NCBI GenBank assembly: GCA_032622095.1
Contig: CP136069.1
Coordinates: forward strand, 154,989,043-155,053,042
From: Siphonodentalium dalli
Taxonomy: Eukaryota; Mollusca; Scaphopoda; Gadilida; Siphonodentaliidae
Length of the DNA: 64,000 nt
Direction of reading: 5' to 3'
Both the position numbers and the translations under genes were made by a program. The notes beneath the pieces are model-generated. The model saw only the letters and a list, made by a program, of their open reading frames with translations. It made no database searches and was not told where the DNA came from. Positions within the stretch are counted from its first letter, which is position 1. Every line of letters starts with the position of its first letter. Positions 53,001-59,000 of the stretch are shown here, one piece after another.

Positions 53001-56000
53001 ACCATAGGTCGCCTCGCATATATAAGAGAATGCATTGGCTTAACACATTAAAAATTATAAAATTGTTAAAGAATGTAAGAAAAAATGGTAAAAAGTGTTA
53101 AAAACAGATTTTTTTAGGCCAATGCATTCTCTTATATATGCGAGGCGACCTATGGTCGACTCGCATATATAAGAGAATGCATTGGCACAGGGCATAACTG
53201 TAACTATCACAATGTGGTCAAGGAGCCGGTTCCAATGATATCCATATTTGTATGGTTCTATTGAGACAGACCGAAGATATTTTTGGCTGTTGAAGCTTTA
53301 TTTGGCCGGTTTTGGCCGGTTTGTTGGGTAAAGGGTTAAACAATGTTTATGTAAACTCATAATCAATACATTACCTCATTTTCTTCTGACATGTTCTTAA
53401 TAATGGCCAGTATTGATCAATTGACGAGATTAGTCATATTTTGACACTACATATATATATACAAATATGAATATATTACCTCATCATCTTCTTGCATGAT
53501 CTCAATAATAAATGTGGCGAGTGTCGATACAGTGCCCAGGAAAACGTTTAAACATGACATGGTAACGAATGCTGAACTTGGTATGGAGAATACTCTGGAG
53601 AAAGGGTACATCATTGGAGTGATCGACCACCTGGAAGTAAAATCACAATTCAGCTCAGGAACTGGAAAAACATGCACATAACATAGTCGTATACGAGCGA
53701 CGTATTTTATCCCAAAGGGTTAACCAGATGCATGAATTTAAACCAAAATTGTGTACCAACGCTAACATGTTTGGTAGCGATATCTTTCACTGGCATAGAT
53801 CACTACACCATAACGCATGACATTTCAGATAAGTAAGCTATACACTGATGTTGCGAAGTACTTAGATGAAATTAAAACATAATTATAAAGTACAGGAATT
53901 TTGGCAGTAATGCTATTTAGTTTGCGAATTGGAATAATTCACCGAGCAAGAATCCGGAAGGGATGCGCGAAGCAGTTGTGTTAACTTTCTTTCCAATAAA
54001 TCGACCAGTGAAGCCAGTCGCTAATTTTGAAAATCCTCCCTCCCCTTTTTTGTTTGTTTGGGAATGAACACTCGATTGATGTCTGCCCTTTTGGCCTACA
54101 TCTATATGCGGTTATTGTGCCTCAAAAAATTGTCACTCACATGTCTGTATTTGTTACTACTACATTTATTGTAATGACTTCCTGTAAATAATCATGTTTT
54201 TCTAAACAGGTAGCTATTTAACGCATTCCAGTTGTTGTCTTTCACTCTAACCCTGTGGGATAAATATGCGATATGCTATATATGATAAAACAAGTTACTT
54301 CAACACCTTTACGAAATCAAATTATAAACTAAGCCATATCCAGGATATTCTTAAACTGACAGTATAACAATAACATGTTAAAGGGTACTATGGCTCATTA
54401 GCAGCCTGATTGAACCTTTCTTATACTAAATGGATTCTCCCACTCAGTTATAAAAGTATACATTGGAATGGTCTATTGCTCAATATGGAAGGTTATTCAG
54501 GAAAAACAGGCAGATGACAGATAACAAAGGTGCAGAAGGATTCATATTTATTGGAGGGAAATGTTCAGATAATAAGTTCAACAAACGACCATGGTCGTTT
54601 GTTGAACTTATTATCTGAACATTTCCTAAGGGATCATCAATGAGTAATTAGTATAGAAAGGGTTTACAAGGGGTACGCATCTAAGATGCTATGTCGAGTT
54701 TATTGGCAGTCGAGAAAAAAAATTCTGCCAATAACTTGGCAATAAGGCCCACACAAGGCCCAAAAATTCGGACAAACCTGGTTTTCGAACTCGTCCGAGA
54801 TATTGTTGCAAGAGACTCATATATCAAATATGGTTTGAATCAGTTAATATTTAATTGAGCTATCGCGCTAGTGGTGAAAAAAATGGATGGATAACTCTTG
54901 TCAAAAAGTTCGGACGTGACCCATTTTCTACAGGCGGTAAATAGTTATTGGGAGCAACTTACATACCAAAATTTCTTTGAATCCGTTCACAAATGTCAAA
55001 GTTATAAGGCATTCTTTAGGTCCGCCCGCCGCCGCACGCCAACCGTCCCTCGTCAAACCATAAGTCGAGTTTTTTAAAACTCGACTAAAAAGGTAGAATA
55101 ACTTAGTGGACACCAAGTCTTGAATGCTGATAGGATCCATGGTTGTTAACATGTTCACTGCCAAAGACCATTAAATTACATGCAAAAAGTACGAGATAAG
55201 TCTTAGTCGGCAGTGAACGTGTGGATCAGTTTCACATTTCTTGCCAAATTTATTGAATATATCTCATTTGAAATAAAAAACAAAAAACAAAAAAAGTTCC
55301 AATGCACAATACCTGACTACAGCTTTGAGTATTATATCAACTATCAACTTGTTTCTCTATCATAGAGTAGGTCAACAAGCTAAACCACTCTATAGCTAGT
55401 AAAAGAGACTTCAGCGAATCTCACATAATATTATATAACTTTGGGAGATATTTACAAACTTACCCATAGAGAATTAGCAGAAGTACAAGACATGGGGCAT
55501 TGTTAGACGAGACGTATGACTGCTCATTGAATGCCAGGAAAATGAATATACACAATGTAGCAGGAACGATATAATTTATCTAAAAAAAAGAAGAAAGAAA
55601 TCATAAGTAGATTCTTCATATATAACAACTTTCATTCGTCTAATCACATGGCATATTCAATGCGTTATTTAACATCATTGTGACCATGATAGATCACTCT
55701 TTCTGATAAATATAGCAGTCTGTATTCATAAGTAGGATGAAGTTGATTCAAGCTACGGAAGGCGTTCACGATGGGTACAGCTGAGCTTACCAAGTTCGTT
55801 AAACCATTATTACCACAAGGAACTACCTTAAAGGCACGGGTGACCTTCACGGTGGGTATTTCTGTTAAAATTTTCACTTCCGTTAAAACCCCCATAAGCA
55901 GAAAGAATATTAAAATATAGACAGACTTTGTTCTTATACCATTCATAAATATCGTGTAAGTAGTATGTTATTGTCAAGTTTGTGTGGTTTGATGTAAATA

Positions 56001-59000
56001 AAAGTAAATAATGTTACAAAACCTGGCTTGTTTACATAACAAAGCATATAAACTTGATAATAACATACTATTTACACAATAGTTATGATTGGTTTAAGAA
56101 TAAAATATGTCTATATTTTAATATTATTTCTGTTTATGGCAGTTTTAATGAGTGTGACTATTTTAACTGCACACCCACTCCGAAGGCCATCCGTGCCTTT
56201 AAGAAACCAATTATATAGTCAAGAAAGATATCTGATAATTCAACACAAAAATAATATATCACTGCCATTATTCCTTTGTTGTTGTACATATATGTAAGAT
56301 TCGATTCGCATGGAACAGTGAACATTTGTGTGACTATAATGTATATCCTTATTTATTTAGAGGAGAAATAACTCCAATAATACAAATTCTGTTTCATCAG
56401 CCAATACAATGTTGGGTTTTAAACTTATTTAACGATATAGTAAGTGCTGGCAGTCGGTATTGCTATTAAAATAGTCACATCTGTTAAAACCGCCATAAAC
56501 AGAAAGAATATTGTATTATATACAAATTGTGTTCTTATACCAATCATAATTATCGAGTAAATTGCATGTTATTACCATGTTAGTACTCTGTGTTATGTAA
56601 ACGGATGCCATGTTATGTAAACAAACAGTACATACATAGTATACAATAATCAAAACACTCAAAAGTGAACTTTGGTTAGAAAGGGCCACCAAATTGTTTT
56701 CCAAATTGTATACCGGTATAGTGCTCGTCAATCCATGCCACTCAAGATTCCGGTGTTGAATGGGTCACCGTGAATCAATTTCCTAAAAAAATTGCCACGG
56801 TGTTGAGTGTTTTGCTTATCACTCACTATTTATGTGCTGTATATAAACAAAGTGTGTTTTATGGATAATATCGCATTTATACTATCATTTAGGCCATATA
56901 AACTTAATAGTTTGTTTCTCAGGGATTTTTTTTTTCAAAGTGATGAGGGAGGCAGTTATTTATATTTATTATTTTTTTCAAATTAATTTTGTGGTGAGGC
57001 AGGTATTTATATATATAATATTTATCGGAGTCCCATATTAAGGAATAATACTGGATATGAGGAATAATACTGGATATGGGCAATATACTGAAGCAGGGAA
57101 GCTGACCATCATATATCCCCTTAATAATCTAGATTTGTAATAAAGTTGTATAGAGGAAACAGTTTGAGTTATTCACTCATGGCAGAAGATGTGGAAACTA
57201 CATCGGTGAAATTTGATGTAACTCAGGGTTACCACCAGCCAGATCAAGCTTTATTGGAAGGAGCTCCACTGGCCATGGACTACACATGAATTGATAATAT
57301 TAAATCACAACAATAATTTATGAAATAAAAGGTTTATTTTCTAATTAATCACAGACTTTCATAAAAATCTTGAAGTTTGGAATAGTGCTGATCCACAAAC
57401 CAGAGTGCATTACATACAATAGCCACACATTGCCGACCCACACTGTCAACGCTAAGCCCACTTTGTTTTCAACCAGTCAATGAATGAATTGCACAATTTG
57501 TTACGTTTGTTTTTCACATTTGTCTTACTGGGCAACACCACCTCCTTGAAACTTGTCATCAGCACCGAGAATACATCAACTACTTCTCCCGATTTATTCT
57601 TTGGTCACTCGAATTTGAAAATATCATCCGAAAAATTGCGTGACTTCAGAAAACATGATGATCATGATCATGATGTCTCCTGCAACTGTGTCAAAGTCCC
57701 CCGTTTTAGTTTTTGAAACAACCAGGTCAAAATCATCGTCAATGTCTTTCGTGGACATGAAATCATCAGCCATTTGAGGAACAGTTTTTGATCTGTTGTC
57801 TGATATAATTGTCCGTTTGCCTTCCGACGCATTCTGCACGATACAAATGTTCACCAAAGTCGCCATTTTGTTATTATTTTAAACAGGAAGTTTGTCAGAA
57901 TTATCCGCCCTTGTTTGTGAATGTAAAGTCCGGATAGATTTGCAGTCCGGATAGATTTGCAGTTTGCGTAAAGTTTCAAGACGAAGTTATCGGTCTGGGG
58001 CGGTTCGGGACATGCGGTATTTATATATTTATTATTTTATAGGTGCCAATAAATAAGGGGGAGGCGCATGTTTTTGGGGGACGCGGCGATCCCTGAGAAA
58101 CGAACTATTAAGTGTGTATGGCCTTAATATACTATACTATTAGTTTATTCTTGAGGAAATTTTTATAATTTGATAACTGTAATTTCTAAATAATAACCTG
58201 TAACAAAGGCCATCCGTGCTTTTAAGTTAACAACTTACCATGTCCCATGCAAAATTTGCGAACCAATACACTGTCGGGTTGATACCACTGACGAATTGTA
58301 GATGTTTGCTGTTTGACACCCTCTCCTCGATGAGGAACAGCAGGAAGCTGGCCGGGATGAATGACATCGCAAATATAACGCAAACAGCTATCACTATGTC
58401 CACAGCGCTGGCCATGCTGAAATGAAGAGTGATTATAACTATGTGAATTTTTTTTTATAAATTTCTTATCTTGACAGCACAAAATCAGAGGTTTGTGTTG
58501 AAGATATTTTCATGTTTTGTGCTTATTGAGCCTTAAAACCTGCAAGTAGTGTGTCTGTCATTTGCAAAATGAGGTTCCCAGAGGGTGAATTTAGTCAAAA
58601 TAGGAGCTTCCATTTAGAGGTCACTCCAAATATCCATATGAAGTTTGCTGTTGATCGGATGAGGGATGGTGGTAACCCGAGACTGGATCCCACCAGCGAC
58701 ACCACCAGCAGCCTCTTCCCACTCGGCTATAGAGACGGAGAACATCACCCCCCCCCCCCCCCCCACCACCAAGAAGCTGCCAGCATCCGGACAACACTGT
58801 GGTCTGTAGGGTGCACTAAAGGATATAGTCATACAAAGAGTAAATTCCAAAATGGCCACTGGCAGCCATGTTTTACAACAAATTGTCAAAATAGGAGGCT
58901 CCCATCTCGAGGTCACCCCGAAGATCAATATGAAGTTTTGATGATCGGACGAGGGATGTGGTCTGCAGGGTGTGCCAAAGGAATTAGTCATGCAAAGAGA

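Noticed and set aside
55665-56297. Hydrophobic short frames resembling signal-anchor starts on both strands
   Set aside because: They lie in the inverted arms of the TTAA element at 55828-56202, so strand symmetry explains them.
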